The notes: generated by a model from the sequence alone, not told the origin. A stretch of DNA of 64,000 nt from Bifidobacterium sp. ESL0682 (GCF_029392815.1 NZ_CP113942.1:806001-870000); one strand, 5' to 3'; positions 1 through 11,917 are shown, counted from the stretch's first letter. Made by a program: numbers and translations.

Positions 1-222
1 GCGATGGAAAACGATCCGGACCTCAAGGATGTGCCGCCGGTGGCCGATGAGACCGGCGAAGCGAAATGGACGATTGAAGCTGCAGCCGAACTCGGTGTGC
101 CGACTCCGGCCATCACCGCCGGTCTCTTCACTCGTCAGGCTTCGCGCGGCGGATCCGATGACGTTCTGCGTGTCGTCACCGCGATGCGCAACCAGTTCGG
201 TGGGCACGTCACCAAGGCCTGA
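1..222 (+). CDS. gnd: 6-phosphogluconate dehydrogenase, C-terminal end (partial)
   Basis: The gene enters from outside the window and only about 73 C-terminal residues are visible. The enzyme oxidatively decarboxylates 6-phosphogluconate to ribulose 5-phosphate in the cytoplasm. The visible part contains DETGEAKWTIEAAAELGVPTP followed by RQASR and ends in FGGHVTKA, which resembles the C-terminal helix and tail of the shorter YqeC/GntZ-type dehydrogenases. The catalytic and cofactor domains lie upstream and cannot be checked. The gene ends in TGA and is followed by a strong bidirectional terminator, facing the convergent transporter gene. Confidence 0.8.
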   Translation, partial: AMENDPDLKDVPPVADETGEAKWTIEAAAELGVPTPAITAGLFTRQASRGGSDDVLRVVTAMRNQFGGHVTKA

Positions 223-265
223 GCGCAGAACGCTTCGGGCATAGGTTGCTGACGAGGCTGTATTA

Positions 266-307
266 ATATTGTGGGGTTCCGTTTATTAAAACGGAACCCC
301 ACAATAT
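266..307. terminator. Bidirectional terminator between gnd and brnQ
   Basis: A perfect 19-bp inverted repeat (266-284 and 289-307) flanks a 4-base ATTA loop, with AT-rich ends giving a T tract on both strands. It lies between two convergent genes and can serve both. Confidence 0.9.
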
Positions 308-324
308 ATATGTAATGGAATGAT

Positions 325-1785
325 TTAGCGCTTGCGTCGAATCAGGCTGTCGATGATTCCGATGATGATGCCGGCAGCTGCAGGGATGAGCCAGGTCAGC
401 TGCGCGTTGTAGAGCGGCAAATGGGCCAGCATGTTGCTTACAGAAGTCACGGAAAGGCCGAAGACGGCGAGCAGCTTGACGATGCAGTCGAAGATGCTGA
501 ACACCGCTACCAGAAGGACTGTCCAGATATAGACGCGTGGGAACTTGGATGTGAACGGCTTCTCAACCAGATTGAGCAGTACCAGCACGATGGCGATGGG
601 GTAGAGGGCGCCCAGCACCGGCAGCGAGACAGTGATGATGGCGCTCAGGCCTGCGTTCGAGACAATGAAGCTGAAGACTGCGAAGACGATGCTCCACGCA
701 CGGTAATTGACGGGATGGCCGAAGACGGTGGGGAAGTTCTCTTCAAAATAGGTCGCACAGGTTGAAATGAGGCCGGTGCAGACGTTGAAGCAGGCGAGCA
801 CGAAGATGAGGCCGACGAAGGCAGTGCCGATGGAACCGAAGGCCGAGGTGGTGAGGTTGGTCAGCACCGTGGCGCCGGTGTCGCTCTTGCCGTTGGCGGA
901 TTTGATGGTTCCGCTCACCGTGCCGATGAAGGAAAGCGCCGCGTAGATGATAACGAGCAGAATACCGGCGCCGGCTCCAGCAATGCCGGTTTCGTGACGG
1001 TTTGCCTTGGTGTCGGTGACACCGAACGCCGAGATGTTGGCGGAGATGACGATACCGAAATACAGGCCGGCCAGAAGGTCCATGGTCTGATAGCCGTTGA
1101 TGAATCCATAGATCAGTGATTCGTGCCCATAATCACCGAATGGCTTGCCCAGCGGAGCATGGTTGATGAAGATGCAGGCGACGAACATGACCGCGATGAG
1201 TACAAGCAGCAGCGGGCCCATGAAACGGCCCAGCGATTTGGAGAGCTTTTCAGGGTGCTGACTCAGGATGAATGACAGTGTGAAGAAGATGACGGAATAA
1301 ATTAGCAGCGCCAGACGGTTGTTCTCGCCGGCGAACGGGGTGATTGCCATTTCGTAAGAGGTCGTGGCGGTGCGGGGGATGGCGAAGCAGGGGCCGATGG
1401 CCATGATGATGACAAACGCCAGCACCGTGGCGAACTTCGGAGAGACTCGCGAGGCGAGATGTTCGAAGCCGCCGGCCGAAGCCACGGCCAGTACGCCCAG
1501 AATCGGCAGGCCGACCGCCGAGATGATGAAGCCGATAGTAGCCGGGATTGCGGCGGATTGCGCCTGAGCGCCCATCAGCGGCGGGAAGATGAGGTTGCCT
1601 GCCCCGAAGAACATGGAGAAGAAGGTGAATGCGGTGACCAGTCGGTGTTTTCCTGAAAGTTTTTGAATGTTGCCTATCGGCGACGCGGTATCACCCTTGA
1701 CTTTGGTCGTGTCAGGGTGTTGCGTGTTGTCGGCGATGGCGTTGCCATTGGCTTCTGCCATGCCGGATTTTATAGTGTTTTCCAT
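325..1785 (-). CDS. brnQ: Branched-chain amino acid:cation symporter BrnQ
   Basis: 486 residues with about twelve hydrophobic segments. It matches the LIVCS family, which takes up leucine, isoleucine and valine with Na+ or H+ across the cytoplasmic membrane. The family signature FFGAGNLIFPPLMG lies near residues 60-73 in the first membrane segment, and GPCFAIPRTATTSYE follows around 130-145. A hydrophilic N-terminal tail of about 45 residues is longer than usual. The ATG start is supported by GGAGG about 6 bases upstream on the minus strand. It stands alone, divergent from the UPF0182 gene and convergent with gnd. Confidence 0.93.
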   Translation of the reverse strand: MENTIKSGMAEANGNAIADNTQHPDTTKVKGDTASPIGNIQKLSGKHRLVTAFTFFSMFFGAGNLIFPPLMGAQAQSAAIPATIGFIISAVGLPILGVLAVASAGGFEHLASRVSPKFATVLAFVIIMAIGPCFAIPRTATTSYEMAITPFAGENNRLALLIYSVIFFTLSFILSQHPEKLSKSLGRFMGPLLLVLIAVMFVACIFINHAPLGKPFGDYGHESLIYGFINGYQTMDLLAGLYFGIVISANISAFGVTDTKANRHETGIAGAGAGILLVIIYAALSFIGTVSGTIKSANGKSDTGATVLTNLTTSAFGSIGTAFVGLIFVLACFNVCTGLISTCATYFEENFPTVFGHPVNYRAWSIVFAVFSFIVSNAGLSAIITVSLPVLGALYPIAIVLVLLNLVEKPFTSKFPRVYIWTVLLVAVFSIFDCIVKLLAVFGLSVTSVSNMLAHLPLYNAQLTWLIPAAAGIIIGIIDSLIRRKR

Positions 1786-1970
1786 AGTTCCTCCGGTATT
1801 GAGGTTGCAGTGATTGTGTCATCTGCATGATCTTCAATGTTGACCACTATAAGGAGAAGGACGGTCAAGTTAGGAGTGTCTAATTCGCTATACAGGGTCG
1901 TCTTGATTGCCGCCGGTTTGTCTTATTCGCTCTAGGTGTGACGGGCGACACCTTTCGGTACGATTGAGGC

Positions 1971-4900
1971 ATGTCTTTCTTTGACTTTTTCAACGTTCCG
2001 GATCCGCGCAATGGTTCCAACCGTTATCGCCGGCGCGACGATGACGATGATCCGACGATTCTGCATATCCGCACCGACGGCGATGACGACGCCAACAACA
2101 ATGGACGTTCTGGTTTTGCGGCAAGCGATTTCTGGCCGCCGCGTAATGGCAACCCACGTTTGACGCGCCGCTCGAGCGGCAGGCCGCAGGGGACATCCAA
2201 CGGTACAAAGGTCTTTATCGGCGTGGTTGTGGCCGTGGTGTTGGTTCTTGCTCTGCTGTTCGGGCTCGACCATTTTGTCACCGACCTGATGTGGTATGGC
2301 CAGCTTGGCTTCCAATCCGTTGTTTGGACACAGCTGTGGACCAAGGTTGGCCTGTGGGTCGCCTTTGCAGTGCTGATGGCGTTGGTGAGCTATTTTGCCG
2401 CCACCATGGCCATTCGTAAGCGCCCTGATTCGGCGGACGGTTCCACCATCCGCGTCAAGGGCGATATCGTCGAAGTCGGCAAGTCGGTGAGCTCCAAGAA
2501 GGCCAGGCGTGTGGCTGTCATCGTCTCACTGATTGTCGGCCTGATTTTCGGTGCACAGTTCAACTCGAACTGGTCCGAGATTCTCTTGATGTTCCATGCT
2601 CAGCCATTCGGTATCAAAGATCCGCAGTTCGGCATCGACAACGGCTTCTATGTCTTCATTCTTCCCGGTGTGAATCTGATGCTCTCGGCGTTGAGAATGC
2701 TGCTCTTCTTTGGTTTGCTGTTCTCAATCGTCACGCATTTCGCCATGGGCGGCATCCGTATCACCATGCCGGTCAATGGCCACGGCATCATGACGATGAC
2801 CAAGTATGCGCGTCGCCAGATCAGCGTCTGGTTCATCCTCAATATGCTTGCCTGGTCCGCGCGCCAGGCCATCGGCATCTTCAATACGCTTACCCAGACC
2901 GGAGACCGCTTCACCGGAGCCGATTACACCACGGTGCACTCCAATGTTCCGGTGACGTTCATTCTCGCCGGCCTGACCGCGATTCTTGGTGTGCTGCTGG
3001 GTATCTGGCTCATGCGCTCCCACTCTTTCGACGGCCCTGCTTCGCCGGATGTCCGTGTGGTCGAGGCTGTCAAGGCCTGGCGCGTGCCAATGATCGCCGT
3101 TGCAGCGGTCGTGGTTGTGGCCATCGTGCTCGGTGGAATTTGGCCGACGCTGTTGCAGCGCTTCAAGGTAAGCCCGAACGAGCAGGAGATGGAATCGACG
3201 TATATCTCCCGCAACATCAAGGCGACCCAGCAGGCCTACGGCCTCGACAAGGTGAAGGTCGGCAGTTATCACGCGACCACTCAGGGCAAGTCCGGCGCTT
3301 TGGCCAGTGATCCGGAGACCACTGCGCAGATTCGTTTGCTCGACCCTGAGGTCATCTCGCCGACATTCAAGCAGCTGCAGCAGTCCAAGCAGTATTACAA
3401 GTTCGCCGATTCGTTGGCGGTCGATAAATACGATATCGACGGCAAGAGCCAGGACACCGTCATCGCCGCCCGCGAGCTCAACGTCGACGGCAACGACAAC
3501 CGCAACTGGGTCAACGACCACACCGTTTTCACGCATGGCTACGGTGTTGTTGCTGCGTATGGCAACAAGGTGACCGCTGACGGCAACCCCGAGTTCTTCG
3601 AGTCCGGCATCCCTACCCAGGGCAAGCTGACAAAGTCGCAGCACTATGAGCCGCGTATTTACTTCTCTCCGAACTCGCCGGATTACTCCATCGTCGGCTC
3701 GCCCAAGGGCAGCAAACCTTGGGAGTTCGATTATCCGCAGGGATCCACTGGAGCCTCCAACACTTTCCAAGGTAACGGGGACCGAAGGTCAACAACATGC
3801 TGACCCGTCTGCTCTATGCCATCCGTTTCGGCAGTGACCAGATTTTCTTCTCCGACCGTGTCACTTCCGATTCGCAGATTCTCTACGACCGCAGCCCGCG
3901 TGATCGTGTTGCCAAGGTTGCCCCGTATCTGACGCTCGACGGACGCGTTTATCCGGCTGTTGTTGACGGACGTGTGAAATGGATCGTCGACGGCTATACG
4001 ACTTCCTCCGCCTACCCGTATTCGCAGATGACCGATCTCGGCGTGGCCACACAGGATTCCACCACGATTACTTCCCAGACCGTGCAAGGACTCAATTCGC
4101 AGCCCGCCAACTATATTCGCAACTCGGTGAAGGCCACGGTCGATGCCTACGATGGTTCGGTGGACCTTTATACCTGGGATACCAAGGATCCGGTCATCAA
4201 GGCATGGCAAAAGATCTTCCCAGGTCAATACCATCCGATTTCGGACATTTCCGGACAGCTGATGAGCCATCTGCGCTACCCAGAAAGTCTGTTCAAGGTC
4301 CAGCGTCAGCTGTTGACCAAGTACCATGTCACCAGCGCAGGCCAGTTCTTCTCGGGCGAGGACTTCTGGCAGACCCCAGTTGATCCTACTGAGACCACGG
4401 ACGCGCAGAAGCGTGACGTGTTGCAACCGCCATACTATTTGACGCTGAAAACAGGCGGTTCTAAGCGCCCGCTCTTCTCGCTGACGTCCACCTATATTCC
4501 GGCGGGCAGCTCCACGCGTGAGATTTTGACCGGATTCCTCTCCGTCGACTCCGACGCCGGAAATACCAAGGGCAAGATAGGGCCGAATTACGGCACGATA
4601 CGATTGCAGGAGTTGCCGAAGGACGCCAATGTGCCAGGCCCCGGCCAAGCGCAGAACAACTTCAGTTCGAACGCCGACGACTTCCAAGGAGCTCAACCTT
4701 CTGGGAACCGGCTCCACCAAGGTGGTGCGTGGCAACCTGCTCACGCTGCCCTTGGGCGGTGGCTTGGTCTATGTCGAACCTGTTTATGTCCAGTCCAGCG
4801 GCGCCACCAGCTTCCCGCTTCTGAAGAAGGTTCTTGTGGCCTTCGGCGATCAGGTCGGTTTCGCTGACACCTTGGACGAGGCGCTCGATCAGGTCTTCGG

Positions 4901-5240
4901 TGGTGATTCCGGCGCTTCGGCTGGTGATGCCGAAAACAAGGGTGGTGCCACAACCGGCGGTTCGTCTTCATCCGACAATTCCGCCGCCCAGGACGATACC
5001 TCCGGTACTGCCAATGGCCAAAACGGAGCTTCCGGTTCCTCTGGTTCCTCCGGTGCGGCTGGCTCTTCTGGCTCGACTGCCAATAGCCCGGACCTCAAGG
5101 ACGCCTTGAACAAGGCGGGACAAGCCATGAAGGACTCCGACGCTGCCATGAAGAAGGGCGATTGGACGGCCTATGGCAAGGCCCAGCAGGAGCTTAACGA
5201 CCAGCTCAACCGTGCCTTGCAACTGGAAGGCCAGCAGTAA
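1971..5240 (+). CDS. UPF0182 family membrane protein (two compensating frameshifts in this sequence)
   Basis: Repaired, this is one protein of about 1089 residues matching UPF0182 (COG1615), a large actinobacterial membrane protein of unknown function. The N-terminal half has several membrane segments, the first near residues 83-103. The second half carries the conserved [21 protein letters not shown] and [20 protein letters not shown]. The tail is Ser/Gly-rich and ends in a short helical segment. The frame is lost after GNG at the G run 3777-3780, where one G is missing, and regained at TT 4682-4683, where one T is extra. Between these points the protein is read in another frame for about 300 codons. 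Restored text such as [20 protein letters not shown] fits the family. A hairpin terminator follows. Confidence 0.88.
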
Positions 5241-5262
5241 GCCGGTAAACCGATAGGTTCAG

Positions 5263-5318
5263 ATAACGGCGTTATACGAACGGTAGTGTTTCATTTGCTG
5301 TTCATATAACGCCGTTAT
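5263..5318 (+). terminator. Hairpin terminator after the UPF0182 gene
   Basis: The arms 5263-5281 (ATAACGGCGTTATACGAAC) and 5300-5318 are complementary over 19 bases with one wobble, and TGTTTCC follows. It lies 22 bases after the stop codon. Confidence 0.7.
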
Positions 5319-5421
5319 TGTTTCCGAACGGTACGGTTTTCGGATAGGCTTAAACAGTACGGTTTTGGTTCCGTCTAAGTCATGTTTTGAATAAGTTGAG
5401 CAGTTGATGATAGGGGTAGTC

Positions 5422-5913
5422 ATGATTCGAGCGGCAGTGGACAACGACCTGCAGGCAATCACCGATATCTACAATGAGGCCGTCGTCGCCGGCGGTTCCA
5501 CGGCCGACCTGACGCCCCGCACCCTCGAACAGCGCCGTGAATGGGTGTCGGAGCACGAGCCGCGCCATGATTTTCCTGTGGTTGTTCTGGAAAACGAAAG
5601 CGGGGAAGTGGTCGGTTTTGGCTCCTTGTCACGTTTCCATCCGCGTGCGGGTTACGACGGCATTGTGGAATTGAGCTATTACATCGCCACCGCTGCACAG
5701 CATCAGGGTTACGGCACTCAGATGGTCTCCTGGCTATTGGACAAAGCCAAGGAACTTGGCAACCGCAAGGCCATCGGCTTGATTTTCGCCAGCAACACCG
5801 GTTCCATCGCTTTGATGAACCATTTCGGTTTCACCCGCTACGGTTTTCTTCCGCAGGCCTGCTGGGATGGCCATGGCTATCTCGATATGTCCTACTGGTA
5901 CCTGGATCTGTGA
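5422..5913 (+). CDS. GNAT N-acetyltransferase, phosphinothricin acetyltransferase-like
   Basis: 163 residues with a complete GNAT fold, which transfers acetyl from acetyl-CoA to an amine substrate. It begins MIRAAVDNDLQAITDIYNEAV, typical of the Pat/Bar branch. Around residues 90-105 it carries the acetyl-CoA loop QHQGYGTQM, and near 125-140 the NTGSIALMNHFGF strand-helix. The ATG at 5422 was chosen because AGGGG lies about 6 bases upstream; TTG and ATG codons just before it lack such a site. The substrate cannot be read from the sequence. The gene is isolated between the UPF0182 terminator and pth. Confidence 0.85.
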   Translation: MIRAAVDNDLQAITDIYNEAVVAGGSTADLTPRTLEQRREWVSEHEPRHDFPVVVLENESGEVVGFGSLSRFHPRAGYDGIVELSYYIATAAQHQGYGTQMVSWLLDKAKELGNRKAIGLIFASNTGSIALMNHFGFTRYGFLPQACWDGHGYLDMSYWYLDL

Positions 5914-6106
5914 TGTCAGTTGATCGATGAATCGCCACTTGTGGGGTTCGTCGTTGGGCGTAGCCGAGCGTCGGTTGGAATCGGTATGATGGGTATCAGA
6001 TAACCGCATTTCGGGGTGCTTTGTCATGCCCGGATAAAAGCAGGCTTGCGTAAATGGACCTGATATATAGCTTGTATATCGCCGATAAGAAGGAACGAAA
6101 CGAGAG

Positions 6107-6706
6107 ATGGCATCACAATTCTGGCTGATCGCAGGACTGGGCAACCCCGGCAAGAAGTACGAAGGCACCCGTCACAACATGGGGTTCATGGTTGCCGACG
6201 TATTGGCGCAACGCTGGTCGGTGAGTCTGGGCGACCATAAGGGATTGGCCGAACTGGGCAAAGGTGTGATGAACCTCAGCGGCAAAAGCATGAAATTCTT
6301 CCTCGCTAAGCCGCTGACCTATATGAATGATTCCGGAGATGCGGTTTCGTCCATTGCCGCTTATTATGACATCGAACCGAACCATGTCATCGCCATTCAC
6401 GACGATATGGATCTGGATTTCGGCCGTATCAAGGTCAAGTCCGGCGGTTCCGCAGGCGGGCACAACGGCATCCGTTCCATCGACAAATCGCTGGGCACCA
6501 ATAAGTATTCCCGCGTTCGTATGGGCACCGGTCACGCTGAGCGTGGGCCACACGCCCACGAAAACACGGTCAACTGGGTGCTCGGTGGGTTCTCTGGTTC
6601 CCAGCGCAAGGAGCTGCCCGAATTCCTCGCCGACGGTGCCGATGCGGTGGAAACCATCATGTTCGAAGGCATGAGCGAGGCGCAGGAGCGTTTCAATGGC
6701 CGCTGA
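6107..6706 (+). CDS. pth: Peptidyl-tRNA hydrolase
   Basis: 199 residues, normal for bacterial Pth. The enzyme releases tRNA from prematurely dropped peptidyl-tRNA in the cytoplasm. GLGNPGKKYEGTRHNMGF near the N-terminus supplies the conserved Asn13 and catalytic His23. Asn74 lies in PLTYMNDSG, the aspartate in AIHDDMDLDFGRI near 99, and GGSAGGHNGIRSI follows. The stop overlaps the start of mfd by 11 bases, so the two are translationally coupled, a common actinobacterial pairing. AAGGA lies about 15 bases before the ATG, with GAGAG close to it. Confidence 0.97.
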   Translation: MASQFWLIAGLGNPGKKYEGTRHNMGFMVADVLAQRWSVSLGDHKGLAELGKGVMNLSGKSMKFFLAKPLTYMNDSGDAVSSIAAYYDIEPNHVIAIHDDMDLDFGRIKVKSGGSAGGHNGIRSIDKSLGTNKYSRVRMGTGHAERGPHAHENTVNWVLGGFSGSQRKELPEFLADGADAVETIMFEGMSEAQERFNGR

Positions 6707-9700
6707 AACGCAAGGCCGTTCCGAAAATACAACAAGGCACGAAAACAAAGGTAAAGCAGCAACGTCTATATCGAAACCAGCAGCCAAACCAGTGGAAAAA
6801 TCGAATCAAGGCAAAGATGGAGAACCACAGGTGCAGGATATGTCCGGGGCGCTTGCCGGATTCTTGCCCAGGCTTGACGATGACGGGGCGTTCCGAGACC
6901 TACTTGCCGGTGAGATTGAGGCTCCGGAAGGTGCGGCCGACCAGGCGTTGACCGTTGGTGCACCGGAAGGCATCCGACCAGCGCTCGCAGCTGCACGAGC
7001 CCAATATTCTTCTGTGGTGATGGTTGTTTCTTCCAGCCGAGAGGCCGAGGAAACCGTCAATTCCATACGCTCTTGGTACGGAGGAGAACCCGGGGAAGTT
7101 AGCCAGCTTGAGGCATGGGAGACGCTGCCGCACGAGCGTCTGTCGCCCCGTGCCGACACCGTAGCCAGTCGTATGGCCGTTTTCCGCAGGCTCTGCCACC
7201 CGCAGGAGCACAGCGCCATGTTCGGTCCGATTCGCATTCTCGTTATGCCGGTGCGTTCGCTTATTCAGCCGGTGGTGGCCGGTTTGGGCGACGTGGAACC
7301 GTTGGTGTTCAAGGTCGGCAATGAGATTCCGTTGGACGAGGTTTCCGTACGTCTGGTTGAAAATGCGTATACGCGGGTCGACCTTGTCGTCAACCGTGGC
7401 GAGTTCGCCGTTCGTGGTGGCATCGTCGATGTATTCCCGCCGACGTTGCCACATCCGGTTCGTATCGAATTCTTCGGTGACGAGATCGACACCATCAAGG
7501 AATTCCATGCTTCTGACCAGCGCACTTATGGCGACGGCATCGATGTCGTCTGGGCCACGCCTTGCCGCGAGCTGCAGCTGACCGACAAGGTGCGCGCTCG
7601 CGCCAAATCGTTGATCGGGCAGATTCCCAACGCTGACGACATGCTGCAATCCATCGCCGATTCCATTCCGGTGGAAGGCATGGAGTCCCTGATCCCTGAT
7701 TCCCGCGTTGATTGATGATATGCAGTCGGTGGCCACGATGCTGCCCAAAGACGCGGTCATCATGCTTTCCGATCCCGAGAAGCTGCGCCGTGCCGCCGCC
7801 GATCTTGCCAAAACCGCGAACGAATTCCTCGCCGCGAGCTGGCACGTGGCCGCCAGCGGTCATGGTGCGGGCGCTCCAATCAGTTTCGACCAAGCGAGTT
7901 TCCTTGATTTCGACGAGACCATCCGCTCGCTGGAATTTTCCAACCACGACGTGTGGAGGCTCACCAGTTTTGGCGTCGACAAGACCATGTCCGGCCATGT
8001 CCAACTCGATGCCACGGTCCCCGAAGAATATCGTGGCGACGAAAAGCGTGCGACCACTGGCGTCGAAGGCTTGATTGACGACGGCTTCGAAGTCACTATT
8101 ACGGCTGCCTCCAAAGGTACATTGGCGCGTTTGCAACGAGCGTTGGGGCAGACCGGGGTGACGCGTTTTGACACCGTGCGCTCGCAGGCCATGGACGGCT
8201 TCATCGATGCTGCCGCCAAATTCGCGCTGCTGACCGAACGTGATCTGACCGGCAAGACTAGTGCCGTTGCCCAGCAGAAGACGCCGCGTCGCCGCCACAA
8301 GGCCATCGACCTGATGGAGCTCAAGGCCGGCGATTACATCGTTCACGAGCAGCACGGCATCGGTCAATTCGTCGAAATGCGTCAGCGTACAACTGGCGTT
8401 GGCGCGAATCGTGCCACTCGCGAATATCTGGTCATTGAATATGCGCCGTCCAAGCGCAACGCACCGTCGGACAAGCTGTTCATCCCTACCGACCAGCTCG
8501 ATCAGATCTCCAAATACATCGGAGTTGACAAGCCCAAGCTCAACAAGCTCGGCGGTTCCGACTGGGCACAGACCAAGGCCAAGGCCCGCAAACACGTCCA
8601 CGAAATTGCCGACGATTTGGTCAAGCTTTATTCCGCGCGACAACAGTCCCAAGGCTTCGCCTTCAGCCCTGATACCCCGTGGCAGAAGGAACTGGAGGAG
8701 GCGTTCCCGTACCAGGAGACGGCCGACCAGCTTACCACCATCGACGAAGTCAAGTCTGACATGGAAAAGTCAGTGCCGATGGACCGCCTGATCTGCGGTG
8801 ACGTCGGATTCGGCAAGACCGAAATCGCCGTTCGTGCAGCATTCAAGGCGGTGCAGGACGGCAAACAGGTCGTCATTCTCGCCCCGACCACGCTTCTGGT
8901 GCAGCAGCACTACGAGACGTTCACCGAACGCTACGAAGGATTCCCGGTTCATGTGGCGGCAATGAGCCGTTTCCAGACCAAAAAAGAGATCGACGAAACG
9001 CTCAAAGGTCTGGAATCTGGCTTTGTCGACGTCGTCATCGGCACGCACAAGCTGTTAAACCCGAAAATCAAATTCAAGGATTTGGGCCTGCTAATCATCG
9101 ACGAGGAACAGCGTTTCGGCGTCGAGCACAAGGAAACATTGAAGGCGCTACGCACTAACATCGACGTGCTCTCGCTTTCCGCGACGCCAATTCCCAGAAC
9201 CTTGGAAATGGCAGTCACCGGCATCCGTGAAATGTCGACGCTCGCCACCCCTCCCGAAGATCGTCTGCCGGTGCTTACCTATGTGGGTGCTTATGAAGAC
9301 GCGCAGGTTACCGCCGCCATCAGGCGCGAGCTTCTGCGTGGAGGCCAGGTTTTCTACGTGCATAACCGCGTCAACGATATCGATAAGCTTGCCGCCAAGA
9401 TTCACGAGCTGGTACCCGAAGCGAAAATCGGCATCGCCCATGGCAAGATGGGGAGAAGCAGCTCGACAACATCATCCAGGACTTCTGGCATCGCGACATC
9501 GATGTGCTTGTTTGCACCACCATCATCGAAACCGGCCTCGATATTACCAACGCCAACACGCTGATTGTCGACCATGCCGACCGCTTCGGCTTGAGCCAGC
9601 TTCACCAGTTGCGTGGCCGTGTGGGCCGCGGTCGTGAACGTGCTTACGCCTACTTCCTTTACGACCCGTCCAAGCCCATGACCCAGCAGTCGCACGACCG

Positions 9701-10370
9701 CCTGGCCACCATCGCGCAGAACACGGCGCTGGGAAGCGGCTTCGACGTGGCGATGAAGGACCTCGAGCTGCGTGGCACTGGCAACCTCTTGGGCGGCGAG
9801 CAGAGCGGGCACATTGAGGGCGTCGGCTTTGATCTCTATGTACGCATGGTTTCCGACGCTGTTGAACAGTACAAGGAACCGGAGCGCAAGGAATCCGTCG
9901 CCGTCACCATCGATTTGCCCATCGAGGCTTCCATTCCGGTCGATTACATCGATTCGGACAAGTTGCGCCTCGAGGCCTATCGAAAACTGGCCAGTGCGCG
10001 CACCGAGCAGGATCTTACCGACCTGCGTGAAGAGCTCACGGATCGCTATGGTCCGCTTCCCGAGGAATTCGACACGCTTTTCGATGTCGCCAGACTGCGC
10101 AGCAAGGCCCGTGCGCTCGGCATCTCCGAGATCGTCACACAGGGCAGCCGCGTACGCGTTGCCAAGATCGACCCGCCGGAATCACTGCAAATGCGCATTT
10201 CCCGTATCTATCGTGGCTCGCAGTACCGCCCCGTAACGCATACGCTCTTGATTCCTGCGCCGTTCGGCGGCTCGATGGGCAGCAAACCGATGACCAGTCC
10301 CGAAGTGATGGGCTGGACCGACCAATTGCTCGAAGACCTCGCGTGGACGGTCAGTCCAAAGCAAAACTGA
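6696..10370 (+). CDS. mfd: Transcription-repair coupling factor Mfd (two frame breaks in this sequence)
   Basis: Repaired length is about 1222 residues. Mfd is an ATP-driven translocase that removes stalled RNA polymerase at DNA lesions and recruits UvrA. The order is the UvrB-like N-terminal module, the polymerase-interacting domain (DYIVHEQHGIGQF), then RecG-like translocase motifs: Walker A GDVGFGKT, APTTLLVQQHYETF, box DEEQRFGVEHKE, SATPIPRTL, and RGRVGRGRERAYAYF. The first break is a 7-bp tandem duplication at 7686-7699; removing one copy restores EGMESLIPALIDDM. The second is a missing G at 9450-9453; restoring it gives HGKMGEKQLDNI. As written, the gene is three pieces and would be non-functional. 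It overlaps pth, and uvrB lies elsewhere in the window. Confidence 0.93.
7686..7699 (+). repeat. 7-bp tandem duplication breaking mfd
   Basis: TCCCTGA occurs twice in a row (7686-7692, 7693-7699). One copy gives the conserved reading frame; two copies add one base beyond a multiple of three and lead to a stop at 7713. It is not a homopolymer error like most other frame breaks in the window. Confidence 0.85.
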
Positions 10371-10577
10371 ACCGTTGCTGATGATCGGTGCTGGAACGTC
10401 TCAGACACAGGACTGATTAAACAATCGTTACAATAAAAGCGAGCTGTCGAATACCAGCTTTTGATAGGCGACAAGAACTGTTAGCGTTCACAATAATGGT
10501 CTTGTTTTGTTGGCTTACGTCCATCAAACAAACTAATCTTGGAACTGTTAGTGCAAGTCCATCTTTAAGGAGTAATT

Positions 10578-11873
10578 GTGGCAGCAATTGAAAGCGTATA
10601 TGCCAGCGAGATTCTCGATTCTCGTGGAAACCCGACCGTCAAGGTAGTTCTCGACACCGTCGATGGTGCCGAAGGCATCGGTCTGGTTCCTTCCGGCGCT
10701 TCGACCGGCGAGGCCGAGGCCTGGGAGCGTCGCGATGGCGACAAGTCCCGTTACCAGGGCAAGGGTGTTCTCGAAGCGGTCAAGGCCGTCAACGAGATCA
10801 TCGCCCCCAAGGTCATCGGCATGGATGCCACCGACCAGCGCGCGCTCGACGAGACCATGATCGAGCTCGACGGCACCCCCAACAAGGGCAAGCTCGGAGC
10901 CAACGCCATCCTCGGCGTCTCGCTCGCGGCCCTCTATGCCGCTGCGGAATCCGCCGAACTGCCGCTCTACCGCTACATCGGCGGCACCAACGGCCACATC
11001 CTGCCGGTTCCGAACATGAACATCATGAACGGTGGCGCGCATGCTGATTTCGCCACCGACATCCAGGAATACATGATTTCCCCGTACGGCTTCGACACCT
11101 ACAGCGATGCGCTGCGTGCCGGCGTTGAGGTCTATCACACCCTCAAGGGCATCCTCAAGAAGGACGGCCACGACACCGGTCTCGGCGACGAAGGCGGCTT
11201 CGCCCCGAAGATGAAGGACAACGAGGATTCCCTCAAGTACATCGTGAAGGCCATTGAGGCTGCAGGTTACGAGCCCGGCCGTCAGATCGGTCTGTGCCTC
11301 GACGTGGCGTCCTCCGAGTTCTACAACAAGGACACCAACAAGTACCACTTCGACGGTGCTGATCGCGATGCCGACTACATGCTGGATTACTACAAGGATC
11401 TCGTTTCCAAGTATCCGCTGGTCTCCATCGAGGATCCGTTCGCCGAAGAGGATTGGCCTGCATGGCAGAAGATCACCGCCGAAATGGGCGATCAGCTCCA
11501 GTTCGTCGGCGACGACCTGCTCGTGACCAACCCAAAGCGTCTGCAGAAGGGCATCGACCTGCACGCTGCCAACAGCCTGCTCGTCAAGCTCAACCAGATC
11601 GGCACCGTCACCGAGACGCTCGACGCCATCGAGCTCGCCACGGCCAACGGCTTCACCTCCATGGTCTCCCACCGTTCCGGCGAGACCCCGGACACCACGA
11701 TTTCCGACCTCGCCGTCGCAAAGAACACCCGTCAGATCAAGACCGGTGCTCCTGCCCGTGGCGAGCGTATCGCGAAGTACAACCGTCTGCTCGAGATTGA
11801 GGAGGAGCTTGGCTCCACCGCCGAGTACGCCGGCTATTCCGCTTTCAAGGCCTGCAAGAAGTACATCAAGTAG
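10578..11873 (+). CDS. eno: Enolase
   Basis: 431 residues, standard for enolase, which interconverts 2-phosphoglycerate and phosphoenolpyruvate in the cytoplasm. Visible motifs are [10 protein letters not shown] near the N-terminus, [16 protein letters not shown] (flexible catalytic loop), [10 protein letters not shown], the Mg ligands in [11 protein letters not shown] and GDDLLVTNP, and the signature [15 protein letters not shown]. The GTG start at 10578 is preceded by AAGGAGT with good spacing. Codon use is strongly biased, as expected for a highly expressed gene. It is the first gene of the conserved eno, divIC-like, DUF501, ppx series, but a terminator separates it from the next gene. Confidence 0.98.
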   Translation: MAAIESVYASEILDSRGNPTVKVVLDTVDGAEGIGLVPSGASTGEAEAWERRDGDKSRYQGKGVLEAVKAVNEIIAPKVIGMDATDQRALDETMIELDGTPNKGKLGANAILGVSLAALYAAAESAELPLYRYIGGTNGHILPVPNMNIMNGGAHADFATDIQEYMISPYGFDTYSDALRAGVEVYHTLKGILKKDGHDTGLGDEGGFAPKMKDNEDSLKYIVKAIEAAGYEPGRQIGLCLDVASSEFYNKDTNKYHFDGADRDADYMLDYYKDLVSKYPLVSIEDPFAEEDWPAWQKITAEMGDQLQFVGDDLLVTNPKRLQKGIDLHAANSLLVKLNQIGTVTETLDAIELATANGFTSMVSHRSGETPDTTISDLAVAKNTRQIKTGAPARGERIAKYNRLLEIEEELGSTAEYAGYSAFKACKKYIK

Positions 11874-11917
11874 TTTCTTCTAGACCTCTTTGCAGCGCGG
11901 TTGCGCTGTGAGCTTTG

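Noticed and set aside
5241..5421. Miniature inverted-repeat element after the UPF0182 gene
   Set aside because: The inverted repeat has no target duplication or second copy in the window; a terminator explains it.
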